Assembly: GCF_040712315.1 (NCBI RefSeq)
Contig: NC_134017.1
Span: 1,828,001 to 1,892,000, forward strand
Length of the DNA stretch: 64,000 bases
Source of the DNA: Castanea sativa
Taxonomy: Eukaryota; Streptophyta; Magnoliopsida; Fagales; Fagaceae
Direction: 5' to 3'
Every line of letters begins with the position of its first letter. Positions within the stretch are counted from its first letter, which is position 1. Positions 1-10,543 of the stretch are shown piece after piece. The position numbers and the translations under genes are program-made. The notes below the pieces were generated by a model. The model was not told the DNA's origin. It saw nothing but the letters and a program-made list of their open reading frames with translations, and did no database searches.

Positions 1-156
1 TGTATCAAGCACCCCTTTAGAGTAGACTTAGAGATGCTGGACATGGAGGAAGTGGACAAGGAGATACTTGTTGACGAGGCTGCTCAATCTTTGACCACCG
101 AGACTAACGCCCCCGGGGATGCTCCTGCTGGTGACGATGCTGCTGCAGACATTTGA
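1..156 (+). CDS. C-terminal end of the antisense ORF of the left Tat element (partial)
   Basis: An open frame enters from the left edge and stops with TGA after 51 codons. It reads an acidic tail, with DLEMLDMEEVDKEILVDEAA followed by a Pro/Gly/Asp/Ala-rich end. It runs opposite to gag-pol and lies beyond the tandem array, which is the position of the antisense Transposase_28-like gene in the right-hand element. Function unknown; assignment rests on position, strand and the acidic tail, since the conserved core lies outside the window. Confidence 0.5.
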   Translation, partial: CIKHPFRVDLEMLDMEEVDKEILVDEAAQSLTTETNAPGDAPAGDDAAADI

Positions 157-499
157 ACCTGACACTTGTGAAAAAATTCTCTCTTTTTTTTTTTTTTTTT
201 AGGTTGCCCGCTGTGTCTCGGGCTCAAATTCCAGAACAGTTTTATTTTAATTTTCCTTGAAAAGAATATTTTTAGCCTAGTGTTTATGGGCTTTTAAATG
301 TAAAAACAAAGGTAATTGCCCGTTGTTTTTGGGCCTTTATAGCAACGTACTTACTTGCATGTGTTATACTTGTGGTATTTTGCATTCGTCCGTATTTTTA
401 GCAGTGGCTTTTCTTTTTCCTCCCGATTACCCCCGAGAGTTTTGCCTATCATCTTTTTGTTGTGACTTACATTCTTTCTAGGGATTTGTCAACTTCTTT
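157..499. other. Non-coding spacer of the left Tat element
   Basis: No credible coding frame. A 20-base T run lies near 183-202. The stretch separates the antisense ORF stop from the tandem array. Two short GCCCG(C/T)TGT segments near 205 and 317 look related, but no clear array is formed. Confidence 0.5.
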
Positions 500-770
500 G
501 ACTCGTTAGTAATTTACATCCGTCTAGGCGGAATCTTTTTACTTTGCCCTTTTTGAGATAATCTTTTGGCTTTGTCAGTAATGTACATCCGTCCAGGCGG
601 AATCTTATTACTTAGCCGTTTTTTAGATTATCTCTTACCTTCGACAGTAATGTACATTCGTCTCAGCAAAATCTTATTACTTAGGCTTTTTTTTATATAT
701 GATTTTTTGTCTTCGTCAGTAATGTACATCCGTCTAGGCAGAATCTTATTACTTAGCCATTTTTGGTTTC
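500..770. repeat. Tandem array, four units of ~70 bp, in the 3' region of the left Tat element
   Basis: Four units start near 505, 574, 643 and 716. Each has a conserved head, GTCAGTAATGTACATCCGTC, then TAGGCGGAATCTTATTACTTAGCC, and a T-rich variable tail. The core TCCGTCTAGGCGGA is a short inverted repeat. The array sits between integrase and the antisense ORF, exactly where the right-hand element carries a different array. Tat elements are known for variable tandem repeats in this region. Confidence 0.85.
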
Positions 771-858
771 TGTGACTTACAACTGACCAGACTTGTTTGC
801 ACGAAGATATTAGCTGAACAATTATTTTATTAATTTCAGGAATGAGTACATTTATTTG

Positions 859-2040
859 TTACATCGGTTGGTGATACTTCTTCAAGTGCTCAATGTTCCA
901 TGGTCGTGGGAGCCTCTGCCCGTCCAGGGTTTCCAGGTGATAGCTACCTTGGGCGGAGTTTCTAGTAGTCGTGGTGACCTTGTTCAGGACGAGGTCGCCT
1001 ATGTCAAGTAGTCTGAGCTTTACCCTCTTGTTGTAGTATTCGACCATCTTCTGTTGATACTTCGTCATCTTGTCAGAGGCTTTGTCTCTTATCTCATCCA
1101 AGCAGTCCAGATTGATTCGTAACTGGTCGTCGTTGTTTTCTTTGTGGAATACTTCTCGCCTGATGCTGGTCACTCCTACCTCAACCGGGATTACCGCCTC
1201 AGTGCCATAAGTAAGTCTGAAAGGGGTTTCTCCTGTTGGGGTTCTCGCCGTGGTTCTGTAGGCCCACAAGACATTAGGCAATTCTTCTGGCTAGGCACCC
1301 TTCGCGTCGTCCAGCCTGGCCTTGATAATCTTGAGCAGTGTTCTATTTGTCACCTCCGTCTGCCCATTCGCTTATGGATGCCCTGGGGATGAGAACTGGT
1401 TCTTGATGCCTAGGCCCGAGCAGAAGTCCGTGAAGCCTTGGCTGTCAAACTACCGACCATTATCTGATATGATCTTCCTTGGAATCCCGAACCTGCAGAT
1501 CATATTCTTTCACAAGAAGCTACGGATTCGTGCTTTTATGATCGTCGCTATGGCCTCTACTTCGACCCACTTCGTGAAATAATCAATAGCAACTAGTAGG
1601 AATCTTACCTGACCTTTACCCAGGGGCAACGGGCCGATGATATCAATTCCCCATTGTGCGAATGGCCACGGGGATGCTATCATCGTCAGTCTTTCTATTG
1701 GAAGTCGCTGGACATTCCCAAACCTCTGACACTTATCACAGTTCTTGACGAGCTCCACCGCGTCTACCTGCATAGTTGGTCAAAAATAATCTGTTTGAAT
1801 GACCTTGCTTACAAGTGATCTAAGGTCAACATGGTCTCCACAAATTCCTTCGTGGATCTCTTCTAGGATGTATTTGACTTCTTCTTCGTCGACACACTTC
1901 AAGTAAGGCATGGAGAAGCCCCTCTTATATAAAGTGTCGTTTAGGATCGTAAATCTGGTTACCCTCTTCTTGATCCTCTTAGCCTCCTTGGCGTCGTGAG
2001 GGAGGTGCCCATCTTGGAGAAAAGACACGGTCAGTGTCAT
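859..2040 (-). pseudogene. Integrase region of the left Tat element
   Basis: Three frame-broken pieces cover the zinc-binding N-terminus (HEGICGDH, then CDKCQRFGN near 1,740-1,760), the start of the catalytic core (WGIDIIGPLP, first Asp; YFTKWVEVEA) and the C-terminal part (VLWAYRTTARTPTGETPFRL through IEHLKKYHQPM). The middle of the core, about 1,282-1,510, is recognisable only in changed frames. In-frame stops separate the pieces (for example near 1,776), so no working enzyme can be made. The ending IEHLKKYHQ matches the ending of the right-hand integrase. Confidence 0.85.
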
Positions 2041-3776
2041 CTAGCTGTTTATGCTTTGGATTGCAAATACTAGAACTTCTTCGATGCTAGGTCGTTTCTG
2101 AATCTCCATGTCTAACTCCGCGCTCGTTGACCCTTCCTCTAACAAGGCCATTTTTACGATCTCGTCTACTACCATATTCTAGTCTCTTGGGATCTGAACA
2201 AACTCCAATTTATCAAACTCCAGGGCTAAATGTTTCATCAGCTTGAGGTATTTCTACATTCTTTCCTCCTTTGCTTCATATTCCTCTTTGATCTGCCCTA
2301 TCACTAATTTCGAGTCGCTCTGGATAAACAGGTTCTTGGCCCGAGTGCTTTCCTGAGTCTTAACCTCGTTAGTAGACCTTCGTACTCGGCCTCGTTATTG
2401 GTGGCTGAAAACTTCAGTTGAACTCCGTATCTAAGCATTTCTCCGTCAAGGGTGTTTATGATGACTCCTACTCCCCCCCTCTTTTGAGTTGACGAACCAT
2501 CAGTCTGGATCGTCCACCGTTCCGTCTCATTATTAGGGTTGTCATCTTCTGGGAGGGTGAACTTAGCAATGAAGTCCGCCAGAGCTTGTGCCTTGATGGC
2601 TGTTCTAGGGTGGTACTCGATGTCGAACTGGCTGAGCTCAATCGCCCACTAAACCATCCTCCCTGCTGCCTCAAGCTTGTTCATGAACTTCTTAATGGGT
2701 TGGTCCGTCATTACCACAATGGGGTTCGCCTTGAAATACGGACGCAGCTTGCACGAAGCTACTATTAAGGCGAACGCTATCTTTTCAATCCTGGGGTATC
2801 AGGCTTTTGCTCCTTAGAGAGCTTGGTTGACGTAATAAACCGGGAGTTGTTTCTTCTCCTCTTCTCGAATCAAGGCTGCACTTACGGCTGAGGTTGACGC
2901 TGCCAGGTATAAATATAGATTCTCTCCCTTCTTGGATGGACTCAAGAGGGGTGAATTGCTCAGGTAACGTTTGAGTTCTTGAAACCTTGCCTCACATTCT
3001 TCAGTCCAGGCAAAACCTTGCTTCAATGTCTTGAAGAAGGGCAGGCATTTATCCGTTACTTTAGAGACAAACCTGTTGAGGGCTGCGATTCTTCCCATCA
3101 ATTTTTGGACCTCTTTGAAAGTTTTGGGCGATGTCATGTCTAGGATGGCCCGAACTTTCTCCGGGTTGGCCTCTATCCCTATTTGGGACACCATGAATCC
3201 CAAGAATTGCCCTGAGGCTATGCTGAAGACACACTTGCTAAGATTCAGCTTCATCTGGTATTCTCTGAGGGTGGAAAATGTCTCCTTCAAGTCCTTCAGA
3301 TGCGTCAGTTCCTCCTTAGTCTTGACGAGCATATCGTTCACATACTCCTCCATGTTTCTACCAATTTGCTTACTGAACATCTTGTTTACTAGCCTTTGGT
3401 ACGTTGCCCCTGCATTCTTCAATCCAAAGGGCATCACCCTATAGTAATAGAGCCCTTGGCTTGTGATCTTCCTCAACTGATTTTCCTCAGCCATCTTTAT
3501 CTAGTTGTATCTTGAAAAAGCATCCATGAACGTTAGTAGCTTATGCCCAGCCGTAGAGTCCACTAGCTAGTCTATCCTTGGTAGAGGGAAACTGTCCTTT
3601 GGGCAAGCCTTGTTCAGGTCCGAGAAATCCACACACATTCTCCATTTCTCATTTTCTTTTTTCACTAGTACGACGTTGGCCAGCCACTCAGGATAGTAAA
3701 CCTCCCGAATGAAGCCTGCTTGCAATAGCTTGTTAACTTCGTCAGTGATCGCTTGGTTTCGTTCAGGGGCAAAGAC
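2041..3776 (-). pseudogene. Reverse transcriptase and RNase H region of the left Tat element
   Basis: The longest open piece (226 codons, 2,814-3,494) has YRVMPFGLKNAGATYQRLVN, the active-site block, LGFMVSQIGIEANPEKV and the thumb/connection segment. The catalytic box reads YVND where the family has YVDD, so one metal-binding Asp is lost. Upstream, 3,500-3,776 holds the N-terminal RT part with stops; RNase H remnants lie at about 2,050-2,800 in several frames. It is clearly a pseudogene. Confidence 0.85.
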
Positions 3777-4930
3777 TCATCGTCTTTGTTGGACGGGCTT
3801 TTTCTCAGGGTCCACGTTCAGCTTGTGCTGGACGACTTTAGGGGATATACCGGGCATATCCTCGTGACTCCACGTGAAGACATCCATGTTTTCCCTGAGG
3901 AATTGAACGAGTTTCGTCCTCATCTTGGGGCTTAAGGTTATTCCTATCCTCGTCATGTTGGCTGCTTCTCCTTCAACCAATTCTACTGCTTCCAAAGCTT
4001 CTACTTTGTCTTCTTTTTCCTCCTCAGTTTTCCATGTATGGTTTTCCTTTGTAGCCAACACAGCCTGGTAGCATTTCCTGGCTAAGACCTGATCTCCTTT
4101 CACCTCACCAACACTGTCCTCAGTTGGGAATTTCACTTTTAGGTAGTAGGTGGACATAGCCGCCTTCCATCGGTTAAGTGTAGGCCTTCCAATAATTACA
4201 TTATAAGAGGAGGGGCAATCTACCACCAGGAAGTCCAATTGACGGGTCAGTTGCCTCGGGTAGATTCCTATGGTGACTTTCAACGTCACTATGCCCTTAG
4301 GGTATACCCTGTCCCCACTAAAGCTAGCGAGGGGGGGTCAAATGAGCGCAATCTCCCAGGATCTAGCTTTAGCTACTGGAAGGCCGGTAAGTAGATGATG
4401 TCTACGGAGCTACCATTGTCTACGAGGGTCCTTTTGGTATTGAACCCTTCAATTGTGAGCATTATAACCAAGGGGTCATTATGTGGCTGCTTCACTCCCC
4501 TAGCATCCTCCTCATTAAAAGACATGTCCTGGTTCGTCCGTCTCTGCTTGAATGGGGGTATCATATGGACGCTATTCACTTGTCTCTAGCATGCTTTCTT
4601 AAGGGATTTGAATGATCCTCCCGCGAATGACCCCCCTGCGATCATACTTATCTCCCTAATCACATCTTGGGGTGGTTGGGATGGACGATTCTCATTTTTG
4701 GACGAGGATTCGCACTGGCTCTTATTGCCATCCTTGAACCTGCTGGATTCTCCCTTCTTCACATACTTCTGCAGTTTTCCTTTCTATATCAGCTCCTCTA
4801 TTTGTCCTTTCAGGTCGTGACAATCCTCCGTGTAATGGCCATGATCCTTGTGGAACCGGCAGTATTTGTTCTTGTCACGTATATTAGGGGACAAATGTAA
4901 AGGTCTCGGCCACTAGAGGTAGTGTTCATC
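3777..4930 (-). pseudogene. Protease and zinc-knuckle region of the left Tat element
   Basis: Two frames carry a retroviral-type aspartic protease: [17 protein letters not shown] (active-site D-x-G-S variant, near 4,385-4,430) and, after a frame change, the flap/C-terminal part with [20 protein letters not shown]. Towards gag, about 4,800-4,880, a knuckle of the form [14 protein letters not shown] is readable. It ends with [20 protein letters not shown], the usual junction to RT in this lineage. Frameshifts near 4,300-4,370 and 4,600 break it. Confidence 0.8.
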
Positions 4931-4936
4931 TTTAAT

Positions 4937-5956
4937 CTACGTCAAAATTTTGTCAACAGGCATAATTAGAGGGGTGAATTTTACCGTTCGTGGAGCTTTT
5001 TTGTCCTTCCGTTTGTCTCCGTCACTTCCTCGACGGTCTGGGCATTCCCTCTTTTGCCCTCTACGTTCGTCCTCCTTCCTTCCCTCTTTTCTTGGCCTTC
5101 CTTCGTCCACTATGGCTGCTAATGCATCTTCTGCGTTCATGTAATTTTGCGCCTTTAGGAGCATTTCCACCATCATCTTAGGCGACTTCTTTGCCAGTGA
5201 AACCACAAACTCTCTAGACTTCAGCCCTGCTTTAAATGTCATCAGTTGTACTTTGTCGTCAGCATCGTCCACTTCTAGGGTTTCTCGAGTGGAGCGTTTC
5301 ACGTATGACTGCAAGGTCTCTTTCTCCCCTTGCTTAATAGTGAGTAGGTGATCCGCTAGTCTCTTAGGACGTTGCCCTCTGACGAAATGAAGCAAAAAGG
5401 CACTACTTAACTGTTCGAAGCTATTAATGGATGAGGTGGGCAATCTTGTGAACCACTCTTTTGCAGCTCCCTTAAGTGTGGTAGGGAAGGAACGCCACAT
5501 TATTTCATCAGGGGGCTGTTGGAGGCCCAATGTCATTTTGAAGGTATTAAAGTGATCCTAGGGGTCCTTAAGCCCGTCAAAAGGCTCAAGCTAAGGCAAC
5601 CGAAACTTCGCCGACACTAGTTATTCCAAGACTGCCATGGTGAAAGGAGAATCTGTTGCCTTGACCATTCTATCCAGGCTCCGATCTGTCTTCTCCTTAA
5701 TGGCATTTCTCAGCTCGTCCATCTCCTTCCTCATTTCTTGAAGAAGATCAGAATTTTGCTCATCTGGGGTAGTGGTCCTTCGTCGGTCGCTTCTCCCATA
5801 GCTATCTCCCTCATCCTCCTGGACAGCTTTGGATCGGTTCTCCTCTTGCTAAAGCCTTTGTCTCATCTCCTGATTCTGCTTGGTGAGCTCTTCAACAGTG
5901 GCCGCAAGAGCTTGGACTTGCTGAGCCAAGGCCATTGATTCCTGATTGGACTCCAT
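4937..5956 (-). pseudogene. Gag region of the left Tat element
   Basis: The reading begins at an ATG at 5,956 with a coiled-coil-like start (ALAQQVQALAATVEELTKQN), parallel to the start of gag in the right-hand element. A 199-codon piece (4,937-5,536) holds the retrotransposon gag core: [48 protein letters not shown], then a basic Lys/Arg-rich tail. Stops and frame changes occur at 5,537-5,850. It formed the capsid when intact. Confidence 0.82.
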
Positions 5957-6010
5957 CTGAATATTGAAGTTGGTAGAAACTATGTTCTCGAACCGTAGTA
6001 TGAAAATGTC

Positions 6011-6031
6011 GTCACCACAGACAGCGCCAAA
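6011..6031 (-). other. Primer-binding site of the left Tat element
   Basis: Read on the minus strand it is TTTGGCGCTGTCTGTGG. The right-hand element has TTGGCGCCGTCTGTGGG at the same place. The first bases, TGGCGC, fit the 3' end of a plant tRNA-Asp; the rest fits less well. It sits two bases after an LTR ending in CATCA, as in the right-hand element. Confidence 0.75.
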
Positions 6032-6032
6032 C

Positions 6033-6594
6033 TGATGAAGCAAAGGTTCGTCAGTTATAGTGAGATCGTCCAGATGGGGCCGGGTGCTCGCTTGTGTCAC
6101 CGTGGAAGTAAGAGCTCCCTAGAATGGTCACCGGTGTGGTGCCTGCCACAACGCCTCTGATGCCAAAGTCAGCACAAGAGAGCTTATAATAACAGTTCAG
6201 AATATTTTAGTATATCTTATTTTTTGTATTCGTACTTGGTGTTGGCGATGTGAGAGCTTTATATATATTGTTCCGGATTCTAGCCGTTGTGGTTGATATT
6301 GTGATGTTAATGCCTTCTTTGATAACGCTTCCTGCTTAGTAATGAGGTTTAATATGCCCTCAACGGCCTGTCCAGCTGATTTTGTAACCGCCCAGGACAT
6401 TATTGGCGGCATTGAATGATCCCGATATCCTCGTCGGTGACGTGGACACTTGTTTAGGCTCGTTTCTGAGAGCGGTCTCGTCTATCTTATTGACCTCGTC
6501 TGTGGTTGATTTCATCAGTCCTATTAGCGACATACCAAATAAAGGTTGTCCATTTGTGCCATCTTTTCCTTGTCCATGAAGATGTGTATAACTT
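6033..6594 (-). mobile_element. 5' LTR (or part of it) of the left Tat element
   Basis: The inner edge is set by the CA two bases before the primer-binding site. The outer edge is uncertain: a sequence shared with 33.9 kb starts at about 6,595, so the LTR should end at or before it. The partner LTR is outside the window, so length and target duplication cannot be read. No clear similarity to the right-hand LTR is visible by eye. Confidence 0.5.
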
Positions 6595-6740
6595 AATGAA
6601 GACATGGACTGTGCACGTGCTAGACTTAAGCTCAAAATTTGTTACTGTTATTAGGCTTTGACAGGTGTCGTTGTTTCATTAGAGGATAATAAGTTTGTTA
6701 GAATTTGTTATTTTTTTGGCGCCTTTTTTCTTTTGTTATT
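6595..6740 (+). repeat. Dispersed repeat copy (partner at 33.9 kb)
   Basis: From TTAATGAAGACATGGACTGT through GTGTCGTTGTTTCATTAGAGG to TTTTTTTGGCGCC it matches 33,898-34,022 in the same direction with few differences and two small indels. In the other copy the repeat continues into a TATA-containing stretch, so it may be part of an LTR or a promoter. Here it ends where the left Tat element begins. Confidence 0.75.
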
Positions 6741-7039
6741 TTGAGAGAATTAAATTTGGTTTAGGTTAGATACAATCTATGTCACTACGTTTTGAGAATC
6801 ACTTATCTGCTTTATTTAATTTCATGCCATCTACATATTTAGAAAAATTTAAACTTCTTGTAAAATTTACAAAAGATTCTTCAAAAAGTAGCCTTTGAAG
6901 TAAAATGAGCCTGTAATAGGATACTACTAATCTTTAACCCCTGTTTGAGCAATTGAAGATTTTGTAAAATGTTTTAGAATGCTTCTTGTTTTTAAGATAG
7001 GAGTGCAATTGAGCTGTCACTTCAACATGAGAAAGAGGA
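6741..7039. other. AT-rich spacer with no gene seen
   Basis: No reading frame with recognisable content, no clear repeat edge. Confidence 0.4.
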
Positions 7040-8022
7040 AAGGGTTGTTCTTGTCGGTCGGCAGTTGTATTTGGTACCCCAATTGTGAGTAGTGAAGAGG
7101 ATTCTCACATTCCTTTAGATGCAAAATTGTTAAGGGACTGCCCTAAGGCTCAAGCTGTTTGGAACTCCCTCTCTCCGCCCTTCCAAGGTAACCTTTTTTA
7201 TGGTTTGCAATTGGTGGACTGGCTGAATCTAAATTGCAAGACCCTCAAGTCTAGTCATACTTCTAATATAAGCTGGAGTATTATTTTCCCTTTTGCTGTG
7301 TGGACTATTTGGCTTCATCGTAATTGTACTGCTTTGATAACTCAAACCATCTCAAGAAGCCGAAGTCAGAGGTAATGGCCAAGGCCTCGGAGTTTTTGTA
7401 CCTGGGGATGAATGGGAAGCAAAACCAGGTTAAGGTAATTATCAAGGTTCAATGGCTGCCTCCTCCTTCCAATTGGTTCAAGCTGAATTCAGATGGCTCA
7501 TCCATGGGGAATCCCTGCCTGGCAGGTGGAGGGGGTTTAATTAGAAATGAGAGAGGTGAATGGGTCAAGGGGTATGCGAGAGCGATTGGAATTACCTCTA
7601 GTGTAGCAGCTGAGCTTTGGGCTCTAAGAGACGGGATTCATTTGTGTGCAGCCCTTAAGCTTCCTACTGTTATCATTGAGCTTGATTCCATGTTAGTTGT
7701 GGAATTGATGAAGAAGGAGCTGGATAATCCCAGTGGAATTGATGTCTTGGTCTCGGATTGCAGGGAATGTATGAAAGCTATTCCTTATGTGAGAATTCAA
7801 CATTGTTATTGGGAGGCTAATAAATGCACAGATGCCCTTGCTAGAAGAGGTGTTCTGCTAGGACAAGATTTTTCTATCCCCCCCCCCCCCCCCCCCCCCA
7901 ACATGTAGCTTTTATTCTTGGCCTTGATTCGGCTGGAACTCTGTATGATCGTTTGGTCACCTCTGTTTTAGAGGCTGGCTAGTTTGTTTTATATATCATC
8001 CATTTAACCCAAAAAAAAAAAA
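7040..8022 (+). mobile_element. 5'-truncated LINE (non-LTR retrotransposon) fragment
   Basis: Two overlapping frames give the extreme C-terminus of a plant L1-type ORF2 and the sequence ends in an A tract at 8,010-8,022. This is the expected look of a LINE copy cut at its 5' end. The reverse transcriptase and endonuclease are absent. The 5' boundary is approximate; I could not confirm a target duplication. Confidence 0.78.
7085..7908 (+). pseudogene. LINE ORF2 tail: zf-RVT-like and RNase H domain remnant
   Basis: The first frame (to 7,375) has LRDCPKAQAVWNSL and WTIWLHRNC, typical of the zinc-binding region after plant LINE reverse transcriptase. A frame change near 7,330-7,375 leads to an RNase H-like domain: WFKLNSDGSSMGNP (first Asp), AELWALRDGIHL (Glu), IIELDSMLVVELM (Asp) and HCYWEANKCTDALARRG (Asp). 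The frame ends in a run of prolines coded by a 22-base C run at 7,878-7,899. RNase H would remove RNA from the RNA-DNA hybrid. Plant genomes also carry stand-alone RNase H-like genes of this type, but the zf-RVT part and the A tail favour a LINE. Confidence 0.8.
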
Positions 8023-8580
8023 TTTGATAAAGGAGCGGTACCAATTCCTTTAAAGACTACTTTATTATTCAGTCCAGGTAGGGATAGAAAAATTCATTGG
8101 CTTTTTGGTCTTTTTAACACCTGGGCCTATCTGAACACGTAAGAAAAGAGATCAAAGGTTTGTCTTTAATTTCCCTACACGTAAAAAAGGAGATCAAAGG
8201 TTTCTTAGAGTGCTGCCAGGGGTATGAAAAATTCATCAACTAACACCTTTTTTCTTGCATGATTGGTGATTATTCAATTGTACAATTTGTCACGAAGTCT
8301 AAGAATGTAGGCGGTGGGTCCACGTGAGGAAATGAGAAGCTCTCTCTCTCTGTTTTCTTGCATGATTTGACGGTCATTCACTGGAATGTAAAGCTTTTTC
8401 CTTGTTTGATAAATTGCAATGAGAAGCTTTCCACACGCTCTCTCACTTGCATTTGAAGCCGTTTCCTTGTTTGGCAAATTGCATGAAATTAGAAGCTCTG
8501 TCTTTTTTTCTTTTTTCTTTTTTATGGTTGACGATCATTCACTATAGCATGTGAGGCTGTTTTTATATAACAGTGTTTTC
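8023..8580. repeat. Imperfect short direct repeats
   Basis: A motif GAGATCAAAGGTTT preceded by CACGTAA(A/G)AAA occurs twice (about 8,137-8,162 and 8,178-8,203). From 8,250 on, pieces such as TTTCTTGCATGATT, CCTTGTTTG(A/G)(T/C)AAATTGCA and GATCATTCACT/GGTCATTCACT recur at roughly 100-130 bp spacing. No gene seen. Confidence 0.55.
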
Positions 8581-8615
8581 TCTCATAATTTTTTGTTCTC
8601 AAATTTACAGTACAG

Positions 8616-8663
<48 letters not shown>

Positions 8664-8703
8664 TCTTTTCAGTGCTTCCTCTCTCTCTCTCTCTCTCTCT
8701 CTC
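8616..8703. repeat. Compound microsatellite (CA)n-(TA)n and (CT)n
   Basis: About 11 CA units run directly into about 13 TA units, followed 16 bases later by about 12 CT units. The short open frames here are products of the repeat. Confidence 0.95.
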
Positions 8704-8810
8704 CAAGAAAAAATTGTGCCCAACATTCATATATGTATTATTATGGATTAACTTTATTATCCATTAATATTTTTTAGTTGATATATGTTTAATTGTAAAT
8801 GAAAAACACT

Positions 8811-8975
8811 ACCGCGCATCCTTGGTATAGTGGTTACTTCACAAGTATAATTAATTGTGGGGTGTGGGAGAAAAGGACCGAAATTCAAGTCTCCAGAAAA
8901 GAATTTCACATATATATTCACTTAGATTATGTTAGAATAGAAATTCTATTTTGTATGTAAAAATATATATATATA
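8811..8975 (+). mobile_element. tRNA-derived SINE
   Basis: The head has a polymerase III A-box-like TGGTATAGTGGTTA and, about 45 bases later, a B-box-like GAAATTCAAGTCTCC. The body after it (TTAGATTATGTTAGAATAG, TTCTATTTTGTATGTAAAAA) has the look of plant SINE 3' parts and ends in an A/T-rich tail that merges with a TA microsatellite at 8,962-8,986. The B box is imperfect, so the copy is old. Confidence 0.55.
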
Positions 8976-9887
8976 TATATATATATAAAAAAAAACTAAT
9001 GCTAAGCAATATGAAAAAAATATATTTAATAATTAACACGTACCCCTATATAGTACCATAACTATATAACTTTTCTGATTATTAATTATTGTTCAAATGA
9101 TCCATCACAATTTTATTCTGTATTTTAGGCTAACATAGTCGGTTTTTCTTATTTAAAGTTCATTATCTTTTCCCTAAAAAAAAAAAAAAGTTTGATTGAA
9201 ATTTATTTCGAACATTTAACTTTACTCAATGGGTTTAACCAAAGACGGACTCAAGATTTTAAGTTATAGGGGACTAAATATAAGCAAAAAAAAAAAAAAC
9301 TCTAAATAGACATTCATATAATATTAACAAATTATAAATACATAAAATTATTATTTTTTAATACATTAAGCTGTAATTATCTATTAATAAAGACAAAAAA
9401 AAATAACAATGTTTTTTTTATACTATGTTAGCTAGGAGATATATATTAAGTTAGAGCATTTATTGTGTTAAAAAATTTATCTTTTAACACCTCAAAATGC
9501 TACTTTATTTATTTTTATTACCTCAGTGTACAAGGGTTTGACTTACCTCTAATACTTTTTAAACTAAAATATATTTTTGTTTTAATGAAAAACTGTCACA
9601 TCATCCACTAATTAAATAAAATATGAAGATTAAAACCAATTATTACTTGCTATTTTGTATTTAAAACAAAAGGACACCTCCAGTTAAAAAAGTACCGAAA
9701 GTAAGTCAAATTTATGCTACAATATACCCAACATCAAATGTTTTATTTTTTTTACCACTTTATTTAAAATAGGAAAAAAAAAAAAAAGAAGCTCCTATAC
9801 CCTTAGAACTTTGGGATTGTAGCCCTTACCCCCATTCAACTTTTATTTTCACCAATTTTTTTTTTTTATTGAGCCAGCCAATTTACG
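8976..9887. other. AT-rich non-coding stretch
   Basis: Only short A or T tracts and a lone segment at 9,243-9,275 (GACGGACTCAAGATTTTAAG) that resembles one end of plant hAT-like MITEs, without a partner. No gene seen. Confidence 0.45.
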
Positions 9888-10211
9888 CTCTGTTTATTTT
9901 AACAATGATGTTTTCTAGAAAATGAGTTATTTTCTAAATAGCATTTTCTATAAAACTATCTCATTTTCCAATGTTTGGTAGAAACTTTAAATGAGTTGAA
10001 AAACAACCTCCTAACTTCTCTTATTTAGCTTACTGTGAGATAGAGTTGTTTTCTAAAAAAATTTAATGGAAAACAATCTCAAAAAATAAGTCATATTTTT
10101 TATGTTGACTAAAGATAGATTTCCTTTGACTCATCTTTTTTTATGCTACCAAACACTGAAAAACAAGGAAAACTATCTTTACACAAGGTTTTTCATTGAA
10201 ACAAACGGATC
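9888..10211. mobile_element. Probable MITE with short terminal inverted repeats
   Basis: The left end CGCTCTGTTTATTTTAA pairs with the reverse complement of the right end, CGATCCGTTTGTTTCAA. The interior repeats GTTTTCTAGAAAATGAGTTA-like pieces in both directions, giving a folded, AT-rich element of ~320 bp. No target duplication could be read. It lies just upstream of the gene candidate at 10.4 kb. Confidence 0.45.
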
Positions 10212-10363
10212 GTTGGTGCCTGAACTACTCATGTGCCAATCACAACTTACCTTTGTTTGGCTATTTAATACTAACGTCTACTCAATTCACGCGATACGCA
10301 CAGGTGAAATTTCAAACCGATTCCAAAGAGATGAAGAAATATTCTTAAGAGAGAAAAACTGAG

Positions 10364-10537
10364 GTGATCAGAAAGAGATCACTTGTGCTTGTGATCTTGC
10401 TGCTACTAGCGTCGTTCTTAGCTCTGACCAGCGTCTCTCTTCTTGATGCAGAGGCAGCCAAACGTGAGTGGCTTGGAGAGAAGCTGAAAGCCTTTGATCA
10501 ACAAGGAAGAGAAGACCCTTTTTATATTACAATCTAA
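10364..10537 (+). CDS. Small protein candidate with a signal-anchor-like segment (terminal exon or short ORF)
   Basis: An open frame without ATG begins after a stop at 10,346 and ends with TAA at 10,535. From RKRS on it has 55 residues: a basic start, a strongly hydrophobic stretch (LVLVILLLLASFLALTSVSL), then an acidic/basic tail ending FYITI. This looks like a signal peptide or single membrane anchor. The 3' flank is similar to the flank of the 18.3-kb gene, which makes it a likely distant member of the same local family. The start is unknown: GTG at 10,364, or splicing from an upstream exon. Not recognised as a named protein. Confidence 0.35.
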   Translation: MIRKRSLVLVILLLLASFLALTSVSLLDAEAAKREWLGEKLKAFDQQGREDPFYITI

Positions 10538-10543
10538 GAGATC

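Larger units (their letters stand above)
1..6600 (-). mobile_element. Degraded Ty3/gypsy Tat-type retrotransposon, cut by the left window edge
   Basis: On the minus strand the parts follow in normal gypsy order: LTR end, a primer-binding site of the TGGCGC-type, gag, CCHC-like knuckle, protease with DNGSS, reverse transcriptase, RNase H, integrase, then a tandem array and an ORF running opposite to gag-pol. This extra antisense ORF after integrase and the absence of a chromodomain fit the Tat lineage. Reading frames are broken by many stops and frameshifts, so it is a dead copy. The 3' LTR would lie beyond position 1. The protein pieces resemble those of the right-hand element at 54.6-64 kb, so the two are relatives of different age. 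Confidence 0.88.

Noticed and set aside
8551..8767. Two overlapping plus frames with His-Thr, Ile-Tyr and Ser-Leu repeats
   Set aside because: They translate the CA, TA and CT microsatellites.
8811..8890. tRNA gene
   Set aside because: A- and B-box-like parts are present but no cloverleaf or acceptor pairing; better explained as a SINE head.
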